NCBI GenBank assembly: GCA_002005505.1
Contig: MVGU01001480.1
Span: 36,933-100,932, forward strand
DNA from: Botryococcus braunii
Taxonomy: Eukaryota; Chlorophyta; Trebouxiophyceae
Length of the DNA: 64,000 nt
Direction of reading: 5' to 3'
The translations under genes were made by a program, and so were the position numbers. Positions 10,738 to 21,375 of this stretch are shown here, piece after piece. Numbering within the stretch: the stretch's first letter is position 1; the number at the start of each line of letters is the position of its first letter. A model generated the notes under the pieces. The model had not been told where the DNA came from. It worked only from the letters and a program-made list of their open reading frames with translations, and made no database searches.

Positions 10738-11085
10738 CTAGGGCGCAGACTTGTTAGTACGTAAATTGTTCATGCAGGCAGGATCCAACTTGGGAAACTG
10801 CTCCCCCACAGGTGTGGGACGACAAGGCAGGACATCACTGACAGCGACCTGAGCTTGCTGTGGGGTCAATGCAGTCACCGTTCTCTTTCTTTTTCAAGCT
10901 GGTTCTTGACTTGGAACATACACAGCAGGCTTACGGTTCTCAATTTTGACAGGCACAAAGTCAGGATCCCTTGCACTTACCTTACATTCTTTCTCAGTGT
11001 CGGTCTCCTCATCAGGAGTCAAATCACAGATATTCACATCAAGGTCTGAATCTTCTTCAGACAGGTCGAGTTGTAACATGAATTA
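10738..11085 (-). other. Gag to ORF2 connector of element J with three in-frame stops
   Basis: J gag, this connector and ORF2 share one frame. The stops are TAA at 11083-11085, TGA at 10894-10896 and TAG at 10738-10740, with about 62 and 51 sense codons between. The first segment is acidic (LDLSEEDSDLDVNICDL), a typical linker composition. Either the element has decayed or expression needs readthrough. Confidence 0.7.
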
Positions 11086-12231
11086 AAATGGAGACTTCTC
11101 TTCAAACGGTTGGTTGTAATTCGCGTAACCCCTGCCATTGCCTCTGCCTCTGCCCCTATAATTGCTGGACCTGTTGTCTTGGAAGTTCCTCTTATCATTT
11201 GAGTCCCCCTGCGAGTTGTTGACTTTGGCTCCCTGTGCACTGTTAGTCCGTTTCTGGCGCAAAAGGTTTGCCGCAAACTCGGCATCAGAATCCAGAGCCC
11301 ATGTAAGCAAGTTGGCTAAGGTAACAGGCTTGGGATTATCTTGTGCTTGCATAGCAACATGCATAGTTTCGAGTTTTAAACGCATGAAAGGCCTGTGGTG
11401 CTTATCTGACATGGCTGAGATAATCATCTCGAATACCTCTTCTTTGTCTGGTAAACCGATCCAATGCTTGTAGCCAAGATCATTGATCTCATTCATGAAG
11501 TCTGCAGCTGACTGATTCTCTCGCTGCAACTTTGAACGAAGGGCTGCCAAATATCCATGTTGATCCGGCTTGAAAAGCTTGGTTAGTACCAAAAACAGCT
11601 CACTGACATCAGTTAGTAACTTGCCAGCTATGTTAGAGTCAATATTCAAAGCAACCTCGCTGTTAGCACAAGCAGCTTTCTTGACAGCATCCAAAATTTC
11701 AGATGGGGTCAGACCTGTTCCATCCTGTCGGATGATCAACGTCACTGTTTCAATCCAGTGAGCAACCGACGTACCTTTTACGAGCGTTGGAAGGCGCTCG
11801 TTTAACATTTTACGTCTCGTTGCCCTCTCCTGAGGCGTTGGACCACTGACACTTGGAACTGGTCTTGGCTGACTTAGTGCTGCTGTCACTGCTGAACGGA
11901 TTTGAGCTGACATCTCAGAATCCTTAATGTTGAGGGCCTTATTGAACGCTCTAACTAGACCTTGGATAATGTGAACTGCCTCATTACCAACATCAGCACC
12001 TTCTCTCAATGAATCTGCAAACTTCTGAGCCTCATAAGGACCACAACCTCTCTCTATGCTCAGGATCATGGCTGGCACGAATGCCGCCAATTCAGGTTGT
12101 TCTTGTATTATTTGTAACGACTGTGCCACAGCACGAGGTGTATCAGGAATATGAATAGGGTTTCGTCTAGTACCTCTTGGAGGTGTCACTACCTCTTCTT
12201 CTACAGGTACCTCCATGCCAAAGTCTGTCAT
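11083..12231 (-). CDS. gag: Retroelement J Gag-like protein
   Basis: 382 codons from ATG. The centre matches the retrotransposon Gag pattern: LPTLVKGTSVAHWIETVTLI, then LFKPDQHGYLAALRSKL with QSAADFMNEINDLGY, where small capsid proteins of gypsy elements have a conserved helix and FxxRF-like motif. The C-terminus is basic and RG-rich (NYRGRGRGNGRGY), with no CCHC knuckle. Expected role is nucleic-acid packaging. I cannot assign a family: no RT is present and no LTR or PBS was found upstream. Confidence 0.6.
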   Translation of the reverse strand: MTDFGMEVPVEEEVVTPPRGTRRNPIHIPDTPRAVAQSLQIIQEQPELAAFVPAMILSIERGCGPYEAQKFADSLREGADVGNEAVHIIQGLVRAFNKALNIKDSEMSAQIRSAVTAALSQPRPVPSVSGPTPQERATRRKMLNERLPTLVKGTSVAHWIETVTLIIRQDGTGLTPSEILDAVKKAACANSEVALNIDSNIAGKLLTDVSELFLVLTKLFKPDQHGYLAALRSKLQRENQSAADFMNEINDLGYKHWIGLPDKEEVFEMIISAMSDKHHRPFMRLKLETMHVAMQAQDNPKPVTLANLLTWALDSDAEFAANLLRQKRTNSAQGAKVNNSQGDSNDKRNFQDNRSSNYRGRGRGNGRGYANYNQPFEEKSPF

Positions 12232-13645
12232 GCTTCAAACACTGACACAAATCTCAAGCAACACGAGTTACACTATCCCTGCACAGTTCCTATCACTCTT
12301 GCAAGTGTGATCAGAGGCTGTGCGTTCTCGGTTGTCCAACATGTGCTCCACCGTCAGACAATTATCATGTATATGGGGTGTGAATTTCTCTCAGACTACC
12401 CCTCAAAATTTTAAAATGTTCCGTTTTACAACTCCTGCCTGACACTTCAACGATCACTGCTGCCTTACGCTTACCGGCGTCGGGCCGTTCTTCGAGGTTC
12501 TACCTGCTCGCAATCCAGTTACCTGTCTTCCTGGTTTCAGCAGAAAGTTTGAGCCTTCAAACTCAAACACAAGTGTTAGTGTACACCACCGACCTGGGAG
12601 AGAGGTCCAAGCGCGGGCGGCTATGCCCAAAAACACGACACAGAGGCAAATATGCCAATTGAATCACTGATTTTACTTCTAAATCAAAGCTTTAACCTCG
12701 CATCTCCCAGTCTAGCAGGCCACTTAACAAATTAAAACAGATACGTGCCGGATTCTGATCCGCACAAAAGCTTACTCTCGCAAGGAGGACGGACTGGACC
12801 CAAAAGCAGACGCAGAGCAGATAAAACCTCAGAATCTACAGACCTTGCACCAATAGACGCTGCTAGGCACACACAGTATCTCAATCAAAGTGCTGATCAA
12901 ACTCAAGCGACGGACCTTGGAAACTCCGAGAGGGAGTTCCGCCAGGTATAATTTCAAAGTGAAAACTCACAAAATACACTTAATTGCTCGTGGGTATAGT
13001 ACACAGCCACAGCCATCAACTTACTTGAGTTAAGGAATAGCGTCGGGATGTTGCGCGCCACCTACCGACTTGCGATGGTGCCCGAAACTACGACGATCTT
13101 AGCAGAGGAAGTAGAGATTTTAATATATGAGTTTTACAATAGGGATGATATGTGATTACAATAACTTTGGGGCGTAGGATTCCCTGTATACACCTGCTGT
13201 AAATATGTGATGCTCCCATCGGTGGGCGTCCCCTACCGGGATCTTTGTCACCACAAGGTGCGCACAACAAACGTGAGGTCTGATGACTCTCACTTCCTAA
13301 AACCTCTTGAATATGTAAAGACTGGTGTGCGCCACCGACTGTCGGTGGTGGATAGACCGAAGTACCTCTCACACTACCTAGCCTCAAGCAAAGGACATTT
13401 AAACGTAAGATTGTCCACACGGCCCCTATACACAGTAACAAAGACTGCTTTAGCGCATAGCATCACAATCGAATGTCCACGGTTTTTCGGAAACTTCACA
13501 TAAAAAGTATCCCAGGCTATCAATCTGAGGGATCTTTTGTGGCAGGCGAGCTTATCTATGCCCGCGAGACTGCTGCCCCACGTGATTGCCGTACCATGCA
13601 GTCACGTGGATCACCAATACATTATATGTCACAACTAAGGCTATG

Positions 13646-13647
<2 letters not shown>
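12232..13647. other. Stretch without recognised gene upstream of J gag
   Basis: No convincing coding frame, LTR pair or PBS. A 17-bp palindrome CCACCGACTGTCGGTGG lies near 13332, and CCACGTGA/TCACGTGG arms flank 24 bases near 13577-13609. A 5' LTR of J could be here but has no partner to prove it. Confidence 0.4.
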
Positions 13648-13728
<81 letters not shown>

Positions 13729-13750
13729 TGTGTCTGTGTTTGTGTCTGTA
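13648..13750 (+). repeat. (GT)n microsatellite with TGTCTG tail and poly-G
   Basis: GT repeats of about 80 bases, then TGTCTGTGTTTG units; a G run follows at 13756-13768. Confidence 0.94.
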
Positions 13751-13874
13751 TGTGTTGGGGGGGGGGGGCGGCGGGCGAGTGTATTGGTCCGTGTGCACCT
13801 GTTTGAATGTTCCAGACTTTCAATTATGCAAAACAATGGACTTCCGCTGCAACTGTATTCTGCACACTTTATTC

Positions 13875-14009
13875 TTAGTGCTGAAGTACTGACACATCAG
13901 AGTGACGGATTCTTTTGTCAAAGGAAAGATCTTGGTTTGGTAGACGAGCATATGCTGCAGCGATCTCCTCCCAAACTTTTGTGCGCAAATGGTCCTGTAA
14001 TTGCCATTG
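13875..14009 (-). pseudogene. Possible coding remnant cut by the D0 LTR
   Basis: Reading minus from the D0 insertion gives about 44 sense codons before a TAA, including HLRTKVWEEIAAAYARL, which has the composition of a helical Myb/SANT-like segment. No start is visible because D0 interrupts it. It is short and the resemblance is only by eye; it may be chance. Confidence 0.22.
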
Positions 14010-15634
14010 TGTTGAGTTGTGAACATACATTATAGAATGCCTTGTGCTTTAAGGTGATCTTCAAATGTACATTATTAGGATACGGGTCCACTATCCACAT
14101 AAGGTACCTCCAGACACGTTCGGATGAGGTCTATTTTCGAACATAAGGTACAATCTGATCTAGAATACGCGTTAGTGTGAAAGGACTATTAAAGCTGCGA
14201 TCACCGCATAGTCGAGCAACTGGTTTGGAAAGATACTGGGCACATAAGGATGCCAGTCTTGTTCATGCAGTTGCATGTGTCTAAAGAGCAGACAGTCGTC
14301 AAGGACTGTAGCTGGAGAGGCACGAACTTACGACCTGTCTGCTTGCTTACAGGTGCGGTGACGCAGGGTGTGTATTGGTAATGTGTTCATGTTTGATTGC
14401 TTGTTTGTAAGTGAATCATCTTAGTGTACAATCAAGTCTCTAAAACAGCTAAGGGACGGAGTCTTGATTGAGTATAGGAAGGCACTTGCTTTCAGCCGTC
14501 AGGAGCTTATCCGTGTGTAGATGCTCATTGACAGATCAACATGTAACGGAACTGGTTTGGAAAGATACTGGGCACATAAGGATGCCAGTCTTGTTCATGC
14601 AGTTGCATGTGTCTAAAGAGCAGACAGTCGTCAAGGACTGTAGCTGGAGAGGCACGAACTTATGACCTGTCTGCTTGCTTGCAGGAGACGCCACCAGTGA
14701 ACGACAACCCGTACGGGAACCGTACGGGTTGGCGAATTTCGGTAGGGGTCCCGTACGGGTCGCCTAGGGGGGATACGGCTTACCCGTTAGAATTCATCAG
14801 ATTCTGGTAGCGAAATACGGGTCATACCCAACGGGCTAAGCGGAAGTCTTACGGCTTACCCGGGAAATATTCTATTCTATCGGGACAACTCTAGGGGTCG
14901 ACTTTACATGACTGATGACATTAATGCCGTGATTATGCCGTGATTATGTAGGCCTCTGCGGTTCCTATTGGGGCGATTTGTGGCCTTATTTGCCCGATGT
15001 AGCATGAAAACCGTGTCGAGGAATCCCAAGGTCCAGAAGGGACTCAGCCGAAAGTTTCGGCCCGAAACCCCTTTGGTTCCAAAGTCAAGGCACGTGAGAC
15101 CCATGTGACAGTATTGACAGTTAATGTCGCGCACCGCATTTGCTGGCGAAACATTGATGCAACAAGTTCCACGATAGGATATATCATTCATGTTTACTGA
15201 TTAGTGCATTGGCAAAAGATTGGGGCATCCGGAGTTGATTTTTCTACGTTCGCAGACGCGCCATCCGGAAAAGATTGTCGACGAAAGCAATATGAGGAGA
15301 TGGAAACGAAGCAAGCATATGTCGGGTGTAATAAAGTTCAAATGTGCTGATATTGCTGAAAAATGTGCTTTGGATGCATACGGAATCACTGCTAGTCCTT
15401 CGAGGAACCCTGAGCGGCCTCAAGATAATCGCGGCCTAATTTTGCGCAAATTTCGCAAATTTAGCGACCCATGCAGCTTTGACTTCGACATACGGGTAAC
15501 CCGTATGTTTTCCCACTTCCCTTCAGAGGCGTAGGGGTACGTCCCAGGCGGTGTTCCAGACCCACAGGGGTTTAGCCGTACGGGTTTTCAAGAGGCTGTC
15601 GAACACTGGACGCCACTGCCCATAACCTTTTACA
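14010..15634 (+). repeat. 5' LTR of D0 (14010-14694 and 15609-15634)
   Basis: Aligns with the 701-bp LTRs at 41397, 44683, 47972 and 60474. It has the two R-like copies characteristic of D, the second followed by U5. It carries more point differences than the other D LTRs (for instance ACAG to GCAG at the end of R'), consistent with greater age. Confidence 0.88.
14695..15608. mobile_element. Non-autonomous hAT-like element 2 inside the D0 LTR
   Basis: Flanked by 8-bp duplications GACGCCAC (14687-14694 and 15609-15616), which restore the D-family U5 when the insert is ignored. Termini are inverted: CAGTGAACGACAACC and, from the right, CAGTGTTCGACAGCC. Subterminal CCCGTACGGG motifs occur many times. 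914 bp, with one frame of 104 codons (15220-15534) that resembles no transposase. It differs in termini from element 1, so two families are present. Confidence 0.85.
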
Positions 15635-15650
15635 GGTTATGGGCCCACGC
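15635..15650 (+). promoter_or_regulatory. Primer-binding site of D0 (half-tRNA type)
   Basis: GGTTATGGGCCCACGC. The first 13-14 bases are complementary to the anticodon arm of eukaryotic initiator tRNA-Met (TGGGCCCATAACC), the priming mode known from Drosophila copia. Confidence 0.85.
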
Positions 15651-16066
15651 CCTTCCAGCTGAGCCAAGGGCAGACAGGAGTGCATGGCATCATCGGATGC
15701 ATCTGTACTGGGTTTTCCACGGACTCGCCTGACGGCAAGAAGAAGTAAAAAAGGAACAACTGGATATTCACTCAGAAGGCCTACCGACAGAGTCTTCAAT
15801 CTCTTGGGAAGTTTTTTTTTTTATTATTATTTTTTTTTCCGTGAAGTGACCTGAGATTATCACCCGTCCTCGTTGTTGTGAGACCGTCAGTAGGTCCGGG
15901 TGGTCAGGCAATTGAATTGCTGAAGAATATTTTGCATATCTTGCATATTAAGGTTACGTGCTAGACCTCGAAAGGGTGGAATACTTGAAAGTGCTGTGGT
16001 GTACGCCGGAAGGGTATGCTTAAACCAGCTGTGTCAGGCTGAACGCTGTGAGAGCAAGTGAAGTGT

Positions 16067-17157
16067 ATGACCAGACCTCAAACTCGTTCACAAAGCAAGG
16101 TTTCTGAAAGTAATCCCAGCAGTACAGAGACTATGGCAACACCAGCAGGAGGCAGCACGGCCTCCTCAGGAGCTGGACAGTCAGGACAGACCACTGGTGG
16201 CACTGCAGCCAGCTCGTATGCATACACGATGAACTCCTCCAATCCCAAGATGTCTACGCAGCTGAAGGCTGATCGCACTAATTTCAGGGCCTGGCGTGAA
16301 GAGCTGAAGTCCTGCGCAATGCAAAAAGGAGCAATGGGAGCGTTGGAGACAGCTATGCCTAAGACCGCAGAGAACGCAGCAGTAAAACATTTCATTTTGC
16401 AGTCTGTCCCGTCCATGTGGCACGACGAAGTCAAACAGCGGGGGAGCGCTTTTGACTTCATTCAGTGGATGGCAGACCGCTGCACTGGAGGGAAGGACAG
16501 GGAAATCAACGAGAAGTGGATCAAGGGGCTCAAACAAGGCATGGTAAAGGGAGAGACAGTGCAAGAATGGTGCCACCGAGTCATCAGTATTGCCGCCTCC
16601 CTGGAGGCCAATAACCATCAGCTGAGCGACCGCCAGATCTGCAGGTATATGTATAAGGGGCTACCTGCAATCTTGTAGAACGACGCTTGGGCAATTACCT
16701 CCGCCAAGTCAGACCCCTACAACATGCTGGAGACGATCCTCACTGCCATTGAGAACTTGGAGTACCAGGATATCCCGCTGGCAGAGTCAGTGCAAGTCAC
16801 AGCATCAGCTGCAGCAGTTACGGCAGCAGCAGCAGCAGCCGTGCCAGCTCAGGGTGGAATCCCTGAGCCTCCCCAAGGCGCTGGAGCTGCACCTGGCGCT
16901 GGAGCAGCACCAGGAGTGGGAGTTGGAGCACCTGCTGATGGTCAGGCCCCCTATTGCCCTTCTGGTCACAACGCTGGAGGCAGGGGGCGAGGGTCTGGAC
17001 GTGGCAGGAGGCCAAAGGAGGAACTGGCATGTCGCTTCTGCAACAGGACGGGACATTTCTGGAGGGAGTGCCTGGAACTGAAGAGGCTGCAAGCTCTACA
17101 TGGCACAATGCAAGCTGCAAGTGCGGGCCCAGCTGCGTGGTGGGGCACTGGAGCTCC
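16067..17157 (+). pseudogene. gag: D0 gag, nonsense-mutated and truncated
   Basis: Starts MTRPQTRSQSKVSES, identical in layout to the intact D3 gag at 49088. A CAG-to-TAG change at 16676-16678 stops the frame after about 200 codons. The same frame continues through the alanine-rich linker to the CCHC knuckle CRFCNRTGHFWREC near 17030. The last codons (from 17158) belong to the inserted C2 LTR. Not functional. Confidence 0.85.
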
Positions 17158-17805
17158 TGTGGATCCTGCAAGATCCAGTTTGTATTTAATATTATAGATC
17201 ACAGAAGATGAGACATACACATGTGTCATCCAAGTAAGTGAATACTTTCAATATCAACACCATTGTATGATGGAAGCAGTTTAACAGGTCAGTCTGATCT
17301 CCTCTTGATCTGAAACAATGCATTCACGATGCCAACACAGATGAGAGTTAATTGAGGTCAGGCTGAGAGTCAGTGTTTGAGACAACAAAGACGTTTCACA
17401 AACACTACGGATTGACTTACACCGGGCAGTATACGACACTGGCCTATCTAACGATTACCTGCAAGATCCAGTTTGTATTTAATATTATAGATCACAGAAG
17501 ATGAGACATACACATGTGTCATCCTGTGCATGTTACACACTTAGTATCTTGCTGGTAATTCACACACGATCACTTGTTTGCAAACCAACGTGCAGCGTAA
17601 ACTGCTTACCAAGTAAGTGAATACTTTCAATATCAACACCATTGTATGATGGAAGCAGTTTAACAGGTCTGCACATTAGCAAGAATATTTCTTAGTTAAA
17701 GTCACCAAACAGCACTTATGGCTGCTGGAATAACGTAAGCGACGAACATGCGCCTCACCAGTCTGATCTCCTCTTGATCTGAAACAATGCATTCACGATG
17801 CCAAC
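17158..17805 (-). repeat. C2 3' LTR, distal part (R, R' and U5)
   Basis: In minus sense it ends with R' lacking introns (from about 17392 down) and U5 TCCACA ending at 17158. Before these, the intron-containing R copy is seen (introns near 17548-17610 and 17665-17760). It shows the same unspliced-then-spliced order as the C1 LTR. Confidence 0.85.
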
Positions 17806-18906
17806 TGTTGGAATTTGTGTACTGTCAGGACAATCCAAGGATGACAAATTTTAACCTGAATAAATTAGCTGTATAGTTGACCATGTGTTCAACTCAAGGG
17901 AAACTCTTTGATAAACAGCCAGTGACATTTATGGCCACAAGTAGTAATGGATAAAGTATATAAGAACATGGTAGAGAAGGACTTTCCTGTTGTTTGTGGC
18001 TATTAAAAATGAGTTTATCCAAATTGTTAATAACGTGATAAACTCAATTGGGTTAAGGGCCAATTTCCAAGGCTCTGAACCTGAACTCTGATACGAATTC
18101 ATGAAAAAGGGCCAGAACAGCGCAAGTCAACGCGCTGGTCTGATAATACTAGGAGCGACTGACCGAAGTCTCAAGCAGTCAATCCGTTGTGTTTGTGAAA
18201 CGTCTTTGTTGTCTCAAACACTGACTCTCAGCCTGATCTCAATTAACTCTCATCTGTGTTGGCATCGTGGATGCATTGTGTCAGATCAAGAGGAGATCAG
18301 ACTGGTGAGGCGCACGTTTGTCGCTTACGTTATTCTAGCAGCCATAAGTGCTGCTTTACTGAATTTAACTAAGAAAGTATTCTTGGTAATGTGCAGGCCT
18401 GTTAAACTGCTTCCATCATACAATGTTGTTGATGTTGAAAGTATTTACTTACTTGGTAAGCAGTTTACGCTACACGTTGGTTTGCAGACAAGTAACCGCA
18501 TTTGAATTACCAGCAAGATACTGATTGTGTAACATGCACAGGATGACACATGCATATGTCTCATCATCTGTGATTTATAATATTAAATACAAACTGGATC
18601 TTGCAGGTAATCGTTAGATAGACCAGTGTCGTATACTACCCGGTGTAAGTCAATCCGTTGTGTTTGTGAAACGTTATGTTGTCTCAAACACTGACTCTCA
18701 GCCTGATCTCAATTAATTCTCATCTGTGTTGGCATCGTGGATGGATTGTGTCAGATCAAGAGGAGATCAGACTGGCCTGTTAAACTGCTTCCATCATACA
18801 ATGTTGTTGATGTTGAAAGTATTTACTTACTTGGATGACACATGCATATGTCTCATCATCTGTGATTTATAATATTAAATACAAACTGGATCTTGCAGGA
18901 TCCACA
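17806..18906 (+). repeat. C1 5' LTR
   Basis: 1101 bp, TGTTGGAATTTG ... GATCCACA. U3 contains GAGTTTATC/GATAAACTC inverted arms (about 18012-18042). Downstream are R with two introns, a donor, R' and a U5 of only 8 bp. Confidence 0.92.
18177..18906 (+). other. C1 5' LTR: intron-containing R, spliced R', U5
   Basis: First copy: E1 about 18179-18304, intron GTGAGG...TGCAG 18305-18396, E2 18397-18455, intron GTAAGC...CACAG 18456-18541, E3 18542-18606, then donor GTAATC at 18607. Second copy without introns: E1' 18650-18774, E2' 18775-18833 (59 bp, as E2), E3' 18834-18898 (65 bp, as E3), then U5 GATCCACA. E1' is one base shorter in this LTR; the 3' LTR copy keeps the first-copy bases there. Both junctions are exact splice products. 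Confidence 0.93.
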
Positions 18907-18908
18907 AT

Positions 18909-18924
18909 GGTTATGGGCCCACGC
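18909..18924 (+). promoter_or_regulatory. C1 primer-binding site (half-tRNA type)
   Basis: GGTTATGGGCCCACGC two bases after the LTR, identical to the D and F sites and complementary to the initiator tRNA anticodon arm. Confidence 0.85.
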
Positions 18925-18926
18925 CC

Positions 18927-19547
18927 ATGGAGCGACGACCATCTCTGTTGACGGACGACGAACTTAATCTGCTCCGCGAAGGGCACTTCCACTGTGGTCT
19001 ATGCAATAAGTGGGTGTCAGGAAAGGTTCCCATTGAAAACGTGAATCGTGCTATTGAACGTGGAATTGTTGTGTTCGAAGACTTTTGCCGAGAAGGTATT
19101 GAGCAAGAACGTCACTATCAAGCAAAGTTTAATCATCACAAGATTAAGCTAGTTCAATCACTTGAAAACTCGAAGTATCCATTTCCTAAGGGTTCACGTC
19201 GAACCTTTTCTCTTGACACTTGGGAAGCTAGACTGATCGATAGAGAAGTTTACTCTCAAAGGTTTCAAGAACAATATACCACATTAGCTAGATACGAGAT
19301 CCCGTTGGACTTCTCACATCACTGTTTATTGATTGAGTATGCCACCCTCCTTGCATTGAGTAAAGGAGCAGGTGTATCGTTGAGTCCTTGGCTTGCACGA
19401 GACGAATCACCCTACGAAACTCTGAAAGACAAGCTTGCTGAGACGAACGCCTCAATTGTGAATGATTTAGAAGACGGTACAGAGCAAAGGTGCAGGTGTT
19501 ACATTCCCAGGCATGGCAACATTGGCTACGAACCCTACCCCAGGTAA
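18927..19547 (+). CDS. C1 ORF0, unknown protein upstream of gag
   Basis: 206 codons from an ATG three bases after the PBS. Contains a CGLC pair near residues 33-36 and a helical middle part (IEQERHYQAKFNHHKIKLVQ), but no domain I recognise. It overlaps the start of gag by 35 bp in another frame (gag is +1). Its last codons are CCC AGG TAA, and AGG before a stop is reminiscent of +1 frameshift sites such as Ty1, so fusion to Gag is possible but unproven. Element B also has an ORF in this place. D and F have none; E's 5' end is not in the window. Confidence 0.55.
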   Translation: MERRPSLLTDDELNLLREGHFHCGLCNKWVSGKVPIENVNRAIERGIVVFEDFCREGIEQERHYQAKFNHHKIKLVQSLENSKYPFPKGSRRTFSLDTWEARLIDREVYSQRFQEQYTTLARYEIPLDFSHHCLLIEYATLLALSKGAGVSLSPWLARDESPYETLKDKLAETNASIVNDLEDGTEQRCRCYIPRHGNIGYEPYPR

Positions 19548-20154
19548 TCCATCTAATCCACAAGTAAATCAACCCTCAGCTGGTAATACTAGTCAGTCTG
19601 CCCAGTCAGGTAATAGCATAGATCAGACAAACCCTGTTTATACCAATCTAAAATTGGTTCAGGCGTTAGACCTGGATTGTGAAAACGGCTTTAGATGGCA
19701 TAAAGATGTTCTGAATGTTGCTAATAGCAAACGTATTAAGATGTGTCTAGACGAAGAGCATCCTAATACAGCAGGAGACTCTCTTGCTGTGAGTCTTCTA
19801 ACTGAGAAAATTCCTGACGTTTGGGTGGACAGGGCATTGGACATGCCAAACGCAAAGCAGGCCTATGACTGGCTGCTGCGCAAGTTCACTGGTGGCCACA
19901 ATGAGGAGTTAATGAGGAAATGGTCCAAGGTCTTGGACTATGGGCGTATCGATGAGGGTCAGGAGTACCATTCATATGTTGCTAGGAAGTTCAGGATTGC
20001 AAGAGGTCTACAAGCCAATAATCACCCATGCTCTGATGGTAGGCTAAAAATGGGGATTGTAGAGGGTTTGCCCAAGCATTTTGACCATGCCAAATCAAAT
20101 CTCTACACCTCCTGCCTTGGTGAGGATGAGGACAAGGTCACACTCAATATTTAG
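19513..20154 (+). pseudogene. gag: C1 gag, ended by an in-frame TAG
   Basis: Starts MATLATNPTPGNPSNPQV. Copia Gag features: WVDRALDMPNAKQAYDWLL, FTGGHNEELMRKW, DEGQEYHSYVARKFRIARGL. The frame meets TAG at 20152-20154 and continues open in the same frame to the CCHC and protease (20155 on), so a single nonsense change separates them. Normally Gag and Pol are one frame in this group. Confidence 0.8.
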
Positions 20155-21375
20155 GCATGTTCAAGGTTGCTTGGAATTGATGAATTTAAGGCCCCCTCAC
20201 CATCAGTCAATCTTATCAATCCAGTCAGAGGTCCCCCTCGTCCCAGGAACGCTCCAGGATCCAGGCCACCGGGGATGCCAGAAGATCTGCCTGACAACTT
20301 CAGGGGCTGCTGGCACTGCTTGGAAGATGGACATACCAGAAACGTGTGTCCAAAACTTACAGCTGAGAAAGAAAAAAGGGCTGCCCTCATTTCAGCACGC
20401 AAGAACCAAGCCAATCCAGTTGGAGGTATTGCATTGGGGGACTCTTCTGACTCAGGTAATCCATTCTCTAGATGGGTGGTAGACTCAGGAGCCTCAACAC
20501 ACATATGCAATGATGTTAGACTAATGCAAAACATTCACTGGTATACACAGCCAAAGGGTCTAAATTTGGCAACTGGTGAACATGTTGCACAACGCAAGGC
20601 ATGTGGTTCTGTGTGCTTAGTAGATGAAATGGGGAACATGTGTAAAGTTAAAAACGTAGAATATGTACCTACTGCAATTGAAAATTTGTTGTCGGTCTCT
20701 AGTGCAGTAACAGATGGCATCATGTTTACAAACAATTCACATGGAGAGATTATTAGTATGTACAGTAATGCCTCAAAATTCATCTCTGAAGTCAGAAAAG
20801 TAAGAGGACTGTACTTTGTTTACTGCTTGTGCTGCAAAATTCAGCTCTCACATAGTGTTGGATATGCTCACAAATGCTCTGAATATGATTTGTGGCATCA
20901 ACGCTTAGGACATCCAGGAAGTAAAAACCTGGAACGACTGCAGATTGAGGATATGGTGAAGGGAATAGCTACATCTTTGTCTCCTTGCTTACATGGTCAT
21001 TCACTGTGTGATGTGTGTGTGATGGGCAAGCAGACTAAAGAGAGCTACCAAAGATCCCCAGTATCAGCAACTGAACGTCTTCAGCTGTTGCACTTGGATG
21101 TAATTGGTGAGCTACCAATTCCAGGAGCTGAGGGTGAACGCTACATGCTCACATTTCTAGACGATTACTCTAGAGCTGGTGAATTGTTAGCATTGACTTC
21201 CAAGTCCCAGGTGGGTGGTGCTGTTAAGTCAATCATCCTGTACTTGGAAAATCAGACTAATCACAATGTTAAGGTGGTTAGGTCTGATAGGGGAAGTGAG
21301 TTTGTAAATGCTGACTTGCTTGACTTTTTTCAGTCTAAAGGGATCAGACATGAAACGTCTGCTCCTTATACCCCT
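20155..21375 (+). pseudogene. pol: C1 gag end, protease and integrase start (cut by B)
   Basis: After the TAG the frame holds a CCHC-like knuckle (CWHCLEDGHTRNVC), the protease active site WVVDSGASTHICND, a GAG-pre-integrase motif (LWHQRLGHPGSKNL), an integrase zinc-binding C pair (CDVCVMGKQT) and the catalytic-core parts HLDVIGELP and RSDRGSEFVN. It ends at SAPYTP where the B LTR enters (TSD CCCCT 21371-21375). The next conserved residues QQNG are found right after B at 36404. Confidence 0.9.

Larger units (their letters stand above)
14010..17157 (+). mobile_element. Copia element D0, 5' part (LTR, PBS, gag); rest displaced by C2
   Basis: The LTR starts TGTTGAGTTGTG at 14010 and ends ACA at 15634, with a hAT-like insertion inside its U5. 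PBS at 15635-15650, gag from 16067. The element is broken at 17157 by the minus-strand C2 LTR. Its 3' part should lie beyond the right edge of the window because C2 also continues there. It is the outermost element of the nested tower. Confidence 0.85.

Noticed and set aside
15220..15534. 104-codon frame in hAT-like element 2 as a transposase
   Set aside because: No hAT dimerisation or catalytic motif; too short.
18101..18505. 134-codon frame in the C LTR (also 39275-39679)
   Set aside because: It reads through R exon 1 and both introns; the spliced R' shows these are not coding.
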